64,000 bases of DNA, from NCBI GenBank assembly GCA_000697475.1, contig JNEU01000826.1, forward strand, positions 124,001 through 188,000, given 5' to 3'. The notes beneath the pieces are model-generated. The model was not told the DNA's origin, did not search any database, and worked only from the letters and a program-made list of their open reading frames with translations. Shown here one piece after another: positions 33,897 through 45,903 of this stretch (positions are counted from its first letter, which is position 1; every line of letters begins with the position of its first letter). The translations under genes and the position numbers were made by a program. Source of the stretch: Lichtheimia corymbifera B2541. Lineage: Eukaryota > Mucoromycota > Mucoromycetes > Mucorales > Lichtheimiaceae.

Positions 33897-34581
33897 GTAT
33901 GTAAAAGAAGGTGTTGAAGATCAGATCAAGATTGGTAAAACAGGTCAGGGCAGGCTGTCTATTTAAATAAATTTTACGAAACAACTCCACTCTTTCGTTA
34001 TCATCGCCGCTTTGGCTGGACCAACGGAGATTCCTTATGAGAGCGCGCTCAAACGGATGCTTTTCGGCCCGTTTCGCGCCACTTTGCCGATAGCTTCTGC
34101 AACAAAAATTCTTTCATATCGCATGCTGTGCCACATGCCATGATCTCCACTTTCTATGGTCCTCTCTCATCATACTGCATCATCCCGAGATTTGTCCTAC
34201 GTGCGCACATTCCCCCCATATCCAGACATATTGTCAAATGCTCCCATTTCTGAAAAATTTCTTTGACTACTTTTTTTCATTTCCTTGACAACGCATGTTT
34301 AAAGAACACTACTTGCATTGATGCTTGATTTTTCGATCAATGTCTCCACATGTCGCAACATTTGGGCCGATCTTTGCCTATCCAATAAGAAAACATGGAG
34401 CTTCACGGCCCGATACGGATCTTATCCCCGATATCCCTTTGCCCTAGGAGCCTAATTTTTCCTCTCCCGGGACACCACCGCTATCTCTCGTGTCTCCTCC
34501 TTCTTCGGCCGTTATATTACACACGGCATAATTTCCAAAAACAATAATATACATGCGTTTATATCCATGACAACCTATACA
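33897..34581. promoter_or_regulatory. Promoter region of ABC transporter B and 3' end of BAR gene
   Basis: About 685 bp upstream of the transporter B start. It is pyrimidine-rich near 34230-34290 and contains several TTCGGCC segments (34057-34070, 34502-34510) that could serve as CGG half-sites for Zn2Cys6 regulators. No gene is visible. Regulatory reading is inference. Confidence 0.35.
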
Positions 34582-35966
34582 CTAGAAATTTCCAGTGATG
34601 GTAAGCGAACGCATCTGCTGCAAAATATCATCTACTCGTGTATCTTGTCCTTGCTCCATCTCTTGTGAAAATTGTGGGCGTAACGCTTCCAGCTCTTCAT
34701 ATGACTTTTGAGAGAAAAGTAATTCAATCTTGATGAGTGCTTCAAAAGATGGATCAAGGTATGGCACACGCAAATCAACCACTTTTGGGAGATCGGTTAT
34801 CAGAATGGTGTTGAGCCCCTCGTACATCTCGCGTGCTAGATCAGCTTCCTGCTCCGCCTATAAGATAGGAAAAACCGTTCAATCTCATTACTGCTGCATG
34901 CGCAAGGGGCTAAACCCAATATCCACCAATACAATCATACTAGCATGATAGTTGCCATTTCATATATCATGCATGTATACAACAACAAACCCCCATTTGG
35001 TCCTACTTTACCATTGGCAATTTTTGAGGATCGTCACTCGGCCTATCAATTAACTTGCGAACCTTGGATTTTTGAGCATCGTAGTCAAGCTGTTTCTTTT
35101 TCCTGCGCTTAACAGCTTCATTGATTTCTGGAAAATATGAACATAACCGCGCCAGGGGCTCTAGAACGGTGGTTTGAAATGCCTTATCCTATCCACAATG
35201 GGGAGAGCTGAGATCAGTATGACATCAAAATACGATATGCGTACGTGTGGAGATGGAAAGCATATACATAATGCGTGCGTGAAGAGCGGGAATGAAAATA
35301 GTTACCAAATCTGTTTTCGTTTCCTCATTGAAACGCTCGATGGTCCTTACGTATTCACGACCACCTTGACTCATGACGACCCAGTCGTCATAAAACAATC
35401 CCAAGGTTTGAGCTATCCGTAACTGTGTTGTTGTCATGGCTTGTTATGGTAACACCAACCACGTTCAAAATAAAATCATGGATGAACATGTCAGCCGGCT
35501 GTTGTAGTACTGGGTCACACTCAACATGCGCATGCACATGCACATACCCCCGCCCTATAAATGTCCCTCCCTTGTGTTACCTCGCATGGCATCCAGAAAG
35601 GCCTTGGCATTTTTACTGAGCTTTTCACATTTCTTCTCAAGTCTGCCGGTGGTGGTGATGTACAATGATGCCATATAATGAGTCCGTTGCATAATAACTT
35701 TTTGATCCGCCCATGCAATCCTTACATTTGAAACCGCTCATACTCATCCGCAAACTCACTATCTTCAGTGCGATCCACAGCTCCTGTTTTTTGCATCAGC
35801 TTTTATAGGTAGATCAATGAGCATGATGATAAGGCAATATTGCTTTTGATCACACTCACCGTGGTGCCCGCTCGATTAAGATTCTTTTTGAAACCATGAC
35901 TATGATAATGTATCAGCTTCATGAAGGATTTCATCATGTAAACGCACGCACGTACAGAAAACTCAT
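34582..35966 (-). CDS. BAR-domain protein, Rvs161/Hob3 (amphiphysin) family
   Basis: Seven exons, from ATG at 35964-35966. Joined sequence begins MSFLHGFKKNLNRAGTTLMQ, compared with the family MSWKGFKKA start. It continues KTGAVDRTEDSEFADEYERF, EKKCEKLSKNAKAFLDAMRA, MTTTQLRIAQTLGLFYDDWV and YVRTIERFNEETKTDLDKAF. Then come TTVLEPLARLCSYFPEINEA, VKRRKKKQLDYDAQKSKVRK and YEGLNTILITDLPKVVDLRV, and it ends QQMRSLTITGNF. The PLxxxxxYFPEInEAVKRRxKKxLDYD block is a hallmark of N-BAR amphiphysin-like proteins. There is no SH3 domain, matching Rvs161/Hob3 rather than Rvs167. The family bends membranes in endocytosis and actin-patch organisation. Several exons are very short (about 40-75 nt). Confidence 0.85.
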
Positions 35967-36338
35967 TATTCACCAAGAGTGCTACGCGTTAGATTCTATT
36001 TGTGTTAGGTTAATGGATAAATCCAGCGTAGCAAACGACGGCTGTACAACACTGTGGCGGTGATAAAATGTAAAAGAAAAGATCAGCGGAATACAAGCGG
36101 CCCGTTCATGTTTATTCTCGGCATGTGTAAAACCCAGGCAAGTGAAACAAGACGGCATCAAAAGATGCCGAATCAAAAGGACAGTGCTGCTGCGCCTACC
36201 ACACATCACCAATAATGATCCCATATCACGATAAGCACCCCACTACCCCTACCCTACATTTAAAAACAAATCATCGATGCTAGTATAATAATAAAGTGTA
36301 TTCTTGCAATATAGGATTTGGATAAAATTTTTGCATGA
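35967..36338. other. Intergenic region, no gene seen
   Basis: About 370 bp between the BAR gene start and the stop of the chitin deacetylase gene. No frame or RNA gene that I can support. Confidence 0.5.
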
Positions 36339-37865
36339 TTATGCAAACAAGCCAAGGGTCAATGTTATCATAGCTGCATATAAAGCAAATGTGCGAAGGT
36401 ATGGCTCGGCACCGGAAGTTGTCGAGACTGTGGTGCTGCCTACCGATTGCTGCTGCCCACTTTGGGTGGAAGAACTACCCGATGAGCCGCCGGGTTTTTG
36501 TGGGCTAGTCGGATCCTGTGCATTTAGCGGCGGAGATGGATTATCAACGGTAGGATATGCCCAAGATTGCTCCCAATATGGATATGGATCGTTCAAGCAT
36601 TTATGGATCGGCATGACATCGAATGCTTCTTGAACCTTTGGTAGCCATCGCTCAGCCATGGATACGGTTGAATTACTATTCTCGTGTTGCTATCATGATA
36701 GAGAGTGAGTGGATCAGCTTTTACTACCACTCATTGATATCACACTTACCAGAGTAATATGGCCATGCAGGTTGTCTTGCTTATTGACACGCTTCGAGAT
36801 CCAGTCTTGAAAATGCTTATCAATGGTTTCAGGTGCAACCTTACCACGAGCAGGTGTACCATACTAATAATGGGGAGCATGATAAATGAAATGCACAATA
36901 CAACACGGATCATGTGACCTTACCAAATTCCAATCATTGGAATCTTGATCCCAAATAATGGTGCTCATACCCATCTGCCAAACGATAGAACGCACACGAT
37001 CATCGACATCACCATAAGGAGGTCTCCAACACTTTGGTGTAATACCCAAAACTTCCTTGATAGCCTTGTGAGTCCAATACATCTCTGCAACGATTTCTTC
37101 ATTGGTAAGGGTGGTCATTTGCTTGTGTGACCATGTATGAGCACAGATTGTGTGGCCGTCACTGAGCGCACGTTGAGCAGCCTCGGGATAAGTGATCACG
37201 TTGGAACCGATATCTATACATGGAATGGGTTAGTGTAAAATGCATAATGTGAAAGAGGATCAAAGTGTCGTACAAAAAAGTGTCGCCTTTTGTTTGCCAT
37301 GCTCCACCATGTAATTGTAAAACCGAGGTTCTTGCCACTTTTTCTTTTCTTCATCGTGACTCCATATACGCAATGGACCATCATCGTAGTTTAAGCCCCA
37401 TTGACCAGGTTGTGGACAAGCGTAAATGTCTTCTGGGATATATGATAACTTTGGCTTTTTGCATGTGCTTGCAGTCCACCAACAATCGGGATCCGATTTA
37501 CTATCGTAGCCGGACGTATCCACAATATAATTCTTGATCTTGCGAGGTTCAATCTGAGGCACCTTTGACCAGTCGATATGCTTAAGTGCCTCTTGCACCT
37601 CGGGGTGATCGGTTGGCGGTAATTTTAGTGGTTTGGGATACTTGTTGAGATCAATGGGATAGGTTCCCTCTTTAAGTGTTCCCGTCTTGATATCGTCGTC
37701 TTTGGGATACTGCGTCACGACTGCACCTTGTGTTGGGGTGGGAACATTGGCGAGCCATGCAGGCGATGTTACTGCAAGTATATTACGATTCTCGTTGTCA
37801 GCCAAGCCGACCGATGCATGGATAGCTATGGCTGCTAGCGAACACCACAGTACTTTCATGATCAA
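36339..37865 (-). CDS. Chitin deacetylase (CE4), secreted and probably GPI-anchored
   Basis: Four exons, 37865-37274, 37213-36924, 36863-36750 and 36689-36339, give 448 residues. A signal peptide (MKVLWCSLAAIAIHASVGLA) is followed by a ~130-residue N-terminal region typical of zygomycete deacetylases (DHPEVQEALKHIDWSKVPQI). The NodB/CE4 motifs are: WGLNYDDGPL (motif 1, catalytic Asp pair), HTWSHKQMTTL (motif 2, zinc His pair), RPPYGDVDDRVR (motif 3), IIWDQDSNDW (motif 4) and NLHGHITLQHENS (motif 5). A Ser/Thr/Gly-rich tail ends in a hydrophobic stretch (YLRTFALYAAMITLTLGLFA), as for a GPI signal. The enzyme converts cell-wall chitin to chitosan. Motif 1 has Asn where Thr or Ser is usual before YDDGP. 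Two in-frame starts (37865 and 37859); the second gives the better signal peptide. Confidence 0.9.
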
Positions 37866-38804
37866 TTAGAAAAAAAGATATCAAAAGTGGCAAAGAGCTC
37901 AACATGTATTTATATGCTCGGATGATTGATTGAGATGTGTTTGTTATATGCAATGAATACACCCGGGCTCACTCGTATCGCTCTCACTGTCAATCAAGAT
38001 CCATTTTATTTGTTTGCATATCATCAACGCTCGTCGCTGAATAATCGAATCCCCTATCAAAGTTTATCATCCACATTGTATAGGTTGCTCATGGAATAGT
38101 ATGGGTATGGATTGGGTTAGCTTGAAAGTGAAAAATGACACATTGCATAAAGGATGATGCAAGTAGGGTGGGTTGAGAGGAAGGAAAAAAATGACGCTGT
38201 ACAATAAAGAATAATGGTATCCGAAGCAACAAGGAGCAAACGCTTGTTTATTTATTACAAAGGTGTCGCTAATTACAATGCAAGAAGAACAAGGCAGCCA
38301 AGGAGACACGTGGTTGACAGGCTTGGTTAGTGCTCTTTGTGGTGGTGAGGGATCTGATCACTCATTTATTTGGGAGATAGGTGCCATATTTGGATCATCC
38401 TCATGTTGCATGTAGCTACTTTTTACTGGGATGAGGTGATACGCATTATAAAGAAATGTGCATTTCTTATTGGAAGGATGATCGAGAAGGATGAGAATGG
38501 GCAAAATGACTCCTGGATAGATATTGTGTGAGGGATTGATTGGATAAGGAAACGCATCAGATAGTGCATCTTTAGGGCCGCTCGCTGTTGGGCTTAATTC
38601 ACGTCATCAGCAGTGGGTGCATCTCATTCTCTTTTACTCACTCACTCACTCGCACATCTTTGGTGTGGTTCCTGGCCAGCAACTTGCACCTCTTTTTTTT
38701 TCTTTGTTCCCACCACCTTGTCCCTTTCATTACAACACTCTCTCACTCTTTCTCTGCTATTGCAGTAACAGCTTCCTCTACTTTATTCCTTTCCTTTTTA
38801 CAAA
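37866..38804. promoter_or_regulatory. Divergent promoter region between chitin deacetylase and ARS2
   Basis: About 940 bp between two divergent starts. CT-rich leaders occur directly before ARS2 (38625-38800). A 240-bp open minus-strand frame near 38100-38300 has no recognisable protein. No RNA gene seen. Confidence 0.5.
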
Positions 38805-41495
38805 ATGTCTGATCACAGAAACTATTCGCCTGTGGGTTCTGGCAACGGTGGCGGTTACGGTGGCGATTGGTCAGATGACGAGTATTCTTTACGCAACCAT
38901 GGACGAGAGAAATTTCGACGAGAAAGAAGTATTGAACGTGATCCTTCCTATGGTCGAGATGAATTCGATCGCTACGACCGTAAAAAGCGACATCGACGAA
39001 GCCTTACGCCTCCAGATGGTAACGACCCCCATCCTTCATAGCTTGCTTTTTATAACACTTGTATACAGAACGTAGACATGTAAAGCGACGCCCTTCACCC
39101 CATGGCGATTATGGACGTTCAAGGCATGACAGAGATATGCGTGATCCTTATGACCACCACGATGGCGATCACTATATTCCCAACTATGATCGCGATGGCT
39201 ATGCACCTGCACCACGATATAGCAGCTTGCCCGAAGCGCAAGGATATGGTTATCCAATGATGGGTAATGGTAAGTAACATATGTGCGCGCGTGTGTGTGT
39301 GTGTGTATGTGTGAGTATGCAAGTGTATCTGATATTGTGTGTGTCTATAGAACCCATGGCAATGATGAGTGGTAGCAGTGGTGGTGGTGGATGGCAATCA
39401 ATGGGAAGGTTTGTATACAACGCTGGTGGTGTGATGAATACTGGATTAAAACTTGTTTGTATAAAGGATGCCATCGGTGGATCTCGATCAGCTGGATTAT
39501 ATCGTTTCATTCAAGCAATTCTGTGAACACCTTCGAAGTGTACATTCACGAAGCCACTTTGATGACGACGAGTTACAAAAACGCTACCAGCATTACAAGG
39601 AAAAGGTTCAGGCACGACAACTCAGTAATTTCTTCAGCAGCAACAAAGACAAGCAATGGTTCTTGGAAAAGTATCATCCTACAGCATCACGAGATCGTAT
39701 TGAGGATATGAAACGACGTCGACGAGACAACCAAACTCAATTCTTGGCGGATCTTGAGAAGGGATTATACGACGACATCAATTACGACGCACCAGCCAAG
39801 AGCTCTACCAATGATACAGAGGGCAATGGAGAGGACAACAACAACAACAATGATGCCGCTGATAAACAAGATTCAACACCAGCAACCGATGATCAGGAAT
39901 ATGAGAATCAACTTGTCATCAAAACAGTACCACCTACCATTGCAAGGCAACGGATTATTGAGGTATAAAAGGTGGGGGATGGATATCACATATGATAGGT
40001 GACTCATGTAACGTCTTTTTGCGCAGATGTGCAATGGAGTGGATGGATTTGAATACGTTGTGCTATCAGAGCCAAGCCCCACCAAAAAGTTCCATCGTAT
40101 CGGCTGGATCCATTTCAAGGAAGGAACTGACATGCAAAAGGCATTCAATGAACTTGACAATCAAAAAGTATGCCATTGTTTTATAATTCATGCATGGGAC
40201 TCATCATTGTGTATATCATTAGATTGATGACTTTGTCTTTCATCTTGCCATGAACTCCAAAAAGCAGCAACAAAAACGAACATCCAAGGTCACATTTGAC
40301 ATTGCATCCACACCACGACGTTTGCAAAAGGATCTTGATCAGGCCAAAGAGTTATGTGATGCTCTCGAATTAGAGCTTGGCAATGATGCTAATGGCGTCC
40401 AGACTGTGTGCGAGCGTGCCAAACATGTGATTGCCAACAACAAGCCTGAGGACAACGAGGATGAGGAATGGGCATTGAAGAAGGAATTGGATATGGTGCT
40501 TGCCTATTTGCGTCACGTTTTCATGTACTGCTACTATTGTTCGCTCGAATGCGATTCACTGGAAGAAATCAACCGTCGATGTGCCGAACCCCATCAGCGC
40601 AAACCACTTGGAACTACGTCCGATGAATCCACGGATCCTAAACAGGCTGCCAAAAATGAAAAGAGTGGTACGTTGTCGATAATTTTGGCTTGTGTGAGCA
40701 GCAGCCGCTGATGCATGAGTTACACAGCCAACCAATGGCTCAAGAACCTGGACCAAAGAATTGGGATGAGAATTCATACACCAGATGACCACGAATTGGA
40801 AAGATTAGGTGGCAAGGTTTTGGACAAGTACGTATTGTGTGGAGGATGGTGATACTTTCATGATTTGAATTGATCAAAAATATACATAGGGAGACAGGCG
40901 CATTCATCAAGGAACATGTACTCAAAGAACATGAAGCCAAGTTCAAGTGTCGAGTAGGCGATTGTGCCAAGGCTTTCAAGGGTTTGGAATATGTTGAAAA
41001 GCACATTCATGCCAAACATCCTGAAGAGATCAATGCAATCAAGGAAGAGGTGACCTATTACAACAACTATGTATGCGATCCGAGCCATTTACTTCCTGCA
41101 AGTACCCATGGAGGCGGTAGTGGTGGAGCTAACAACATGGCTGGAATGAACAATGGCGTGCCATTTGGAATGCAATTATTTATGATGCCACCTGGGATGC
41201 GACCACCACCAGCTATGCAGGCCGCTGCTCTTGGCACACCTTGGGATCAGATACCCCGTATTGGATTTGACGCTGGATGGGGCGGTCGACGACGTTCCAC
41301 CAAAGGCATCAATGACAGATTGGGTTCACGAGGGTAAGTGATTAGGATATGATCATGTTGTTCAAGACAGCTATTAACGGGTCTCTCAATAGAATGGATT
41401 TGGATGAGCCAATGCCACGTGATCCGCGTCAAGTGAAATCTTATGTCGATTTGGATGCTCCTGCAGAAGGAGAGGCCGATATCTCATTCTATTAA
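38805..41495 (+). CDS. ARS2 (SRRT): SERRATE/ARS2-type nuclear RNA effector protein
   Basis: About nine exons encode roughly 700 residues, ATG 38805 to TAA 41493-41495. The N-terminus is an RS/RD-rich basic and acidic region (SYGRDEFDRYDRKKRHRRS). The core follows: VDLDQLDYIVSFKQFCEHLR, LQKRYQHYKEKVQARQLSNF, FFSSNKDKQWFLEKYHPTAS, an RRM-like GFEYVVLSEPSPTKKFHRIG, then WALKKELDMVLAYLRHVFMY with CYYCSLECDSLEEINRRC. The zinc finger is KFKCRVGDCAKAFKGLEYVE then KHIHAKHPE (C2H2), followed by a Gly/Met/Pro-rich tail with GVPFGMQLFMMPPGMRPP. These blocks define ARS2, which links the nuclear cap-binding complex to RNA processing or decay. Its final ~690 bp (40945-41632), including the last intron, is duplicated in inverted orientation at 45904-46591. 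Confidence 0.9.
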
Positions 41496-41632
41496 CTGCA
41501 CGCATCTCTATTTTACACGTACCATCATTTCACTTTATCCGCAACACCTCTTTCTTTTTCCCTCTTTGTACCCGCTTATTGTAGTTGTTGTTTTCTATTT
41601 TGCATTCTCCCATAAAAAATACCAAAAGTATT

Positions 41633-42081
41633 TGGTTCTTTGTTATGATATCAGTGACAAGTATTCATGGGCTTGACATTATTGGTAGAAGAAGCGTTTG
41701 CCTCGGTTTCTCAAATCAAATCCCCTCCAATGAAGGCTGTCTACAAGTTGAGTTTCTACACTGGGCCCAAGTAAACTCTTCATTGCGATTACGCTGAGCC
41801 CTGTCACTCACTCCACACATACCATCTACCCAAACATACAACACACCCATCATCACCATCATCATCATCATTATTATGCGTCAGTGATGTTGTAGATTAC
41901 TGGATTGGCACTGAGCTTAACCTTTGCCAGCCCAGATGCTTTTTGTATTGAATACATCGTAGACCAGAGATATTCTATAAAGAAATGCACCTTGACATGG
42001 CAACTTTTGGACTTTTAAGATGTTCATGCAACGGTTTAATAAATCATGATTTATATTTGATTTTTCGAAGGACTGTATTCA
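41633..42081. other. Intergenic region adjoining the inversion breakpoint
   Basis: The 450 bp after the ARS2 duplicated segment hold no gene. They contain a (CAT)n-like run near 41850-41876. The sequence is not shared with the region next to the ARS2 copy. Confidence 0.45.
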
Positions 42082-43764
42082 CTATATATCGATCTCGTAA
42101 CAATGCTTCTTTGTATATGCTTTTACCCCAGCCAGATTCGCGCCTGCAAGTCTCTCCAAAAAACCACGACGAAAAATCTCAAGTGCGTGCGATGAAAAAT
42201 CTGCCAATCGTTGAATTCTTGCTGTGCCATTCTCGTGATCATTAAGTCGTTCTTCAAGTAGCTTAGCGACGCCGACTACTGCTTTCATATATTGCATCAC
42301 TCCATGACTCTTCTTCGACATCTCAACAAAGATCTTTGCAAAGGTAACCACTTCAGCATCCTTCATCATCGCTTTGATCTTGCTGTCAGTCAATACTTTT
42401 GTGATCATGATGTCCATTTGTTCATTGGTGACCTTCTGTTCCGCGATACATCTGAGTACCAATGATGCAAGTTGCGACGTTGGCCCACCCAAGCCATTTC
42501 TTGTCACCGGATGGTCACCGAACGACAGCGGGTTTACGGGAAAAAAGCCTTTCACTGAAAAACGAAAGCTGTGTGTGGACCATGAAGCAGCAGCTGATGT
42601 TTTGGAATACTGTCTGATGTGTCGATTGGATGTAGTTGAGATAGCTGGGATCTTCCGTATAAGTATTCGCGATGTGGATGCCGAGCCATTGATTTGTTCT
42701 GGGAGACCTTTGAGCGATGATCCGAGGAACGCAGATGTTGTTGCATGATCAGTGTGGCCATAAAATCCTCCTACCGCCAAAAGCTCAACATTACCAAGTG
42801 ATAATGATAGCTCATAGTATTTGGAATGGCCAAGATGACTTTTGCTCACAATTGATGCTTGTACGCTGTTTTCATAATTCCATCCACCGTTGTGTGCGCA
42901 ATCGTCTATAGTCGGTGTTCCATGTAAGAAGACGTCAACACTGGTGATAAGAAATCAAAATGAGCCAAAAAGGACCAATGATTCGACGTAACGTTGACCA
43001 ATATCAGAAGCTAATGAATGTGCGTTCGACTAACCGAGTGTTGCGATGGGTGACATTCGTTCATCATCAATAGCTTTGGACGTGTCAAGTTCATAACCAA
43101 TGCTCTTCTCCAATAAATGAACAGCGCTGAAAGGTATCATTCGACTGACATCCTGATTGCTACGTGTGCTGATGCTTTGGGACTGACGATCACTACGCAG
43201 TGTACATCTCCCTGCCCTGACACTTAGCTCCTTCATAATTCGTTTGGTATCCTCGGCTTCTTCCGGAGTAACGAAGGCATCCAGATCAATAGCGGTATCA
43301 TTTGGAATATCATATGCCATAACATTGACTTTGTATCCACGCTGGTTGGCGACAGAGATCCACATCTTCGCATGACTGAAATGAACACGGATCCTTATCT
43401 TGTGTACATCGTGCCTCTTGTCAATCAATCCGAGAAGTAACTTGGCGAATCTCTTGTTACCACTGCTGTTGGATGGGACATGGAAAATCCTTGCTGCGTA
43501 GCTGTATCGCACTAGGACTGCAAGCAACGATGACGACAAACGCTCCTATGATAATCTGATTTCCCGAGCACATACGACTTGAAGAGTGTTTAAAGGCGTG
43601 TTGGACTGCACTTGAAGAACATGCAACAAGTTCAACTTGCTACTCATGGACCAGGTATGCTCGTTAATCGTTGCGAATCGGTACTTGTCGTCCCAGTCTG
43701 CAAGGAAGGTGTGTATGCGTAAAATGATCTCCAACGGCAACTTGGTGATTCCAGTCGCAGTCAT
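42082..43764 (-). CDS. F-box-like protein of unknown function
   Basis: Three exons: 43764-43576, 43545 to about 43037, and about 42910-42082, roughly 500 residues. Start MTATGITKLPLEIILRIHTF then LADWDDKYRFATINEHTWSM is a typical F-box-like N-terminus (LPxEIxxxI..L..D....). The rest looks like the degenerate F-box substrate-binding regions common in filamentous fungi: RYSYAARIFHVPSNSSGNKR, KIRIRVHFSHAKMWISVANQ, YELSLSLGNVELLAVGGFYG, then an Ala/Leu-rich helical C-terminus. F-box proteins couple substrates to SCF ubiquitin ligases through Skp1; the substrate is unknown. The gene lies in DNA that separates the ARS2 end from the apyrase-tail copy, so it belongs to the accessory island. Intron phases join cleanly (TLQV-ERLSSS; IATL-DDCAHN). 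Confidence 0.6.
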
Positions 43765-43904
43765 TGTGGCGACCAATTGCCCCACCAGAAGGAGCTGTAC
43801 AAGATTTTGGCAGTAGAAGGTAAAGTGGAAATGGAATGGATTTCGGGCGCAGTTACCCGTGCCAGACAGCGTGGAGTGGGGCCGAGCAGCAAACAAGAAT
43901 GCTC

Positions 43905-44426
43905 TTGCTTTATGTACTTGGGCATCTCGATTATTACGCCACACAACATCACCTCCTACGCCTGCCATGCCAACCACAACAATCAACGCTTCCATGGCAA
44001 CCCCCAACATGGACATGGCAAATGACCAGCTATTATTACCACCTACAACCATATCATCATCTGCATTAAGCGATAGCGTTGCCATCAACATGTCCTCCTC
44101 CCCGTCCCACAGCGCTACCAATAGTCCAACATTGCGTCCTGCATTCTTTAGCCCGGCATCACGTTCACATAGTGCTACCAACATTAAGGCACTCAACAAG
44201 AAACGGTACAGCGGTGATAGTAATACATCTCATTTATTTGCACCACCAACCACAGCAGACAATGGAAGTGGTCGTTTACCCCTACGCAGCTCATCCTCTG
44301 CCATCAATCTTGCCAACCGTGCCAACATTAATAGTACCAATAACATGGACAGCTAGTTTTAATATTACCACCTTTAATAGACTCTTTTTCTCTCTCTCCC
44401 ATTAATCTCCATAATAATACAATCAA
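43905..44426 (+). pseudogene. Inverted duplicate of the apyrase gene tail
   Basis: Matches the reverse complement of 48478-48997 nearly base for base. It keeps the frame for WASRLLRHTTSPPTPAMPTT and, after further Ser/Thr/Pro-rich sequence, ends at the same NNMDS stop (44354-44356), plus the 3' flank to AATACAATCAA. One visible difference is an extra Ser codon. Homology starts abruptly at TTGCTTTA. There is no start codon, nucleotidase domain or promoter, so it is a fragment, not a gene. Confidence 0.85.
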
Positions 44427-44680
44427 ATAGTTTAAACGAGAGCAAGTCTATTTAATCATATGATGCCTCTGAGTGCAACATTCACTAGCCAAGCCCAACG
44501 TGATACAGCGTTTACGCCCAGTCGCGGATACAAGCGTAGAAAAACATTCTTTCCAACTCTCTCCCTCTTTTCTCCCATGTCGTCAAGATAACCCAGTATG
44601 CAAACACACACTATACTCGTATATCCATTTATGCGCTAATAGGTACATTATGTAGACGAGTACTCTAAGAAGGCCTAAAA

Positions 44681-45816
44681 ATGAATGAAGAAAGAGTTAA
44701 TACGCTTTTAGTCCATCCCGACTTTTTGCTGTTATATGTACCAGGAGATGGTACAAAGATGAAGCTTGTGAAGCCTTCAAATGATGTATACCATCGAGAA
44801 CGCATTATGCAAGGAAAATCGACTTGGTATGCACTGTCGCATTTATGGGGCACCTCCAAGGCCAATCCTCAGCTGTGGAGTGAAATCGGTCTTTATGTGG
44901 ATGACGAACACGGTCAAGCAGCAGAGCCTATTCCAATGCGATATGAAAAACGGAACACGTTACTCAACTTACTCCAAAGTCATCCTGACAGCTACTGGTG
45001 GATCGATGTTTTGTGTGCACGCACTGATACGCCTTTGGACATTATGGGCACCATTTACGCTTGCTGTACGCTCTGTGTTGCAATGATCGACTGCGACCCT
45101 CGTCTGATACAGCATATTAATTCAATTCCTTGCATGACCGATAAATTAGAGTGGTATATGGGTGCGCAGTATAGCAATCAACGAAACCAGCTGAGATCGG
45201 CTATCCACGCATTGACCGAGTGTACTTGGTGGAGCCGTGTGTGGACATGGCAGGAAATAGTTCTGCCTCATCAAGTAGCTCTTATGGCTGAAACAACCAC
45301 AGACTTTTCGAGTCATGGCTATGTCGGTGTCGAATTTCTAATATCTCATGGTGGTGGTATGAAAGATGCATAACAAATTTCGAACGATGTCATTAAAACG
45401 ATGTGCTATTAGGTACATCAAATGCATTACAGGATGTGAAACTTGGTCGAGGCCTCAAAAACCTAGCATCCTTCATTGACAACCCAGGGCATCCAGACAC
45501 TCCTCTTGGGATTATGCGTGAACTTTATACTTTGTTTTATATATTAGGAAAGTCTTCCAGGCGCTGCATGGACCCGGTTGATTACGTTTATGGTGTGCTC
45601 GGTGTATTGCAGCTTGACATTCCAAGAACGACCGACACTGACACAGTTTGGCAACACTTTTTATCGCAACTCGAAAAACTCATAGTACGGATCAAGAGTC
45701 CCTTGAATCCCAAAAAGCGAAGTAATACCACGATTGATGCTCGCGCTTGGAACGTTGATTTGAAAACTGCTCAAAGTATGGCTGATGTGTATCGCTATAT
45801 AGCTCCTATGCACTAA
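44681..45816 (+). CDS. HET (heterokaryon incompatibility) domain protein
   Basis: Two exons, 44681-45356 and 45413-45816, joined in phase (GGG-GTSNALQ), give 359 residues. HET-domain hallmarks are in order: STWYALSHLWGTSKANPQLW (the usual Y-A-L-S-Y-x-W-G block), YWWIDVLCARTDTPLDIMGT then IYACCTLCVAMID (the W-I-D-x-L-C block), ECTWWSRVWTWQEIVLP (the W-x-x-R-x-W-x-x-Q-E block), and further on SRRCMDPVDYVYGVLGVLQL, matching the R-x-C-x-D-P-x-D-x-V-Y-x-L-L-G segment. In ascomycetes HET domains trigger cell death after fusion of incompatible hyphae. The role in this lineage is unproven. The gene sits exactly between the inverted copies of the apyrase and ARS2 tails, with 255 and 87 bp to spare. 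Some residues differ from the consensus (Cys-Ala-Arg instead of Cys-Ile-Asn). Confidence 0.8.
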
Positions 45817-45903
45817 TAGACTGTTTGCTACATTATGCGGGTACCACTCACAATACATAAGCCATCATAATATCATTCAAGCAACAACGATGGAGACCAT
45901 AAC

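Noticed and set aside
36304..36633. Plus-strand frame opposite the chitin deacetylase C-terminus
   Set aside because: Antisense shadow; no independent evidence.
43546..44199. 217-codon minus-strand frame upstream of and overlapping the F-box gene
   Set aside because: Its 5' two-thirds is antisense to the apyrase-tail copy; the same antisense frame appears at 48706-49044 opposite the real apyrase gene. Only the part from 43764 down (F-box start) is credible.
43859..44356. 165-codon plus-strand frame starting MPDSVEWG
   Set aside because: It is the duplicated apyrase C-terminal tail fused to unrelated upstream sequence; no catalytic domain, so treated as a fragment.
45358..45412. Stop at the end of the first HET exon taken as the true gene end
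   Set aside because: A GTATGA donor and ATTAG acceptor remove it in phase and join to a second exon carrying further HET-family sequence.
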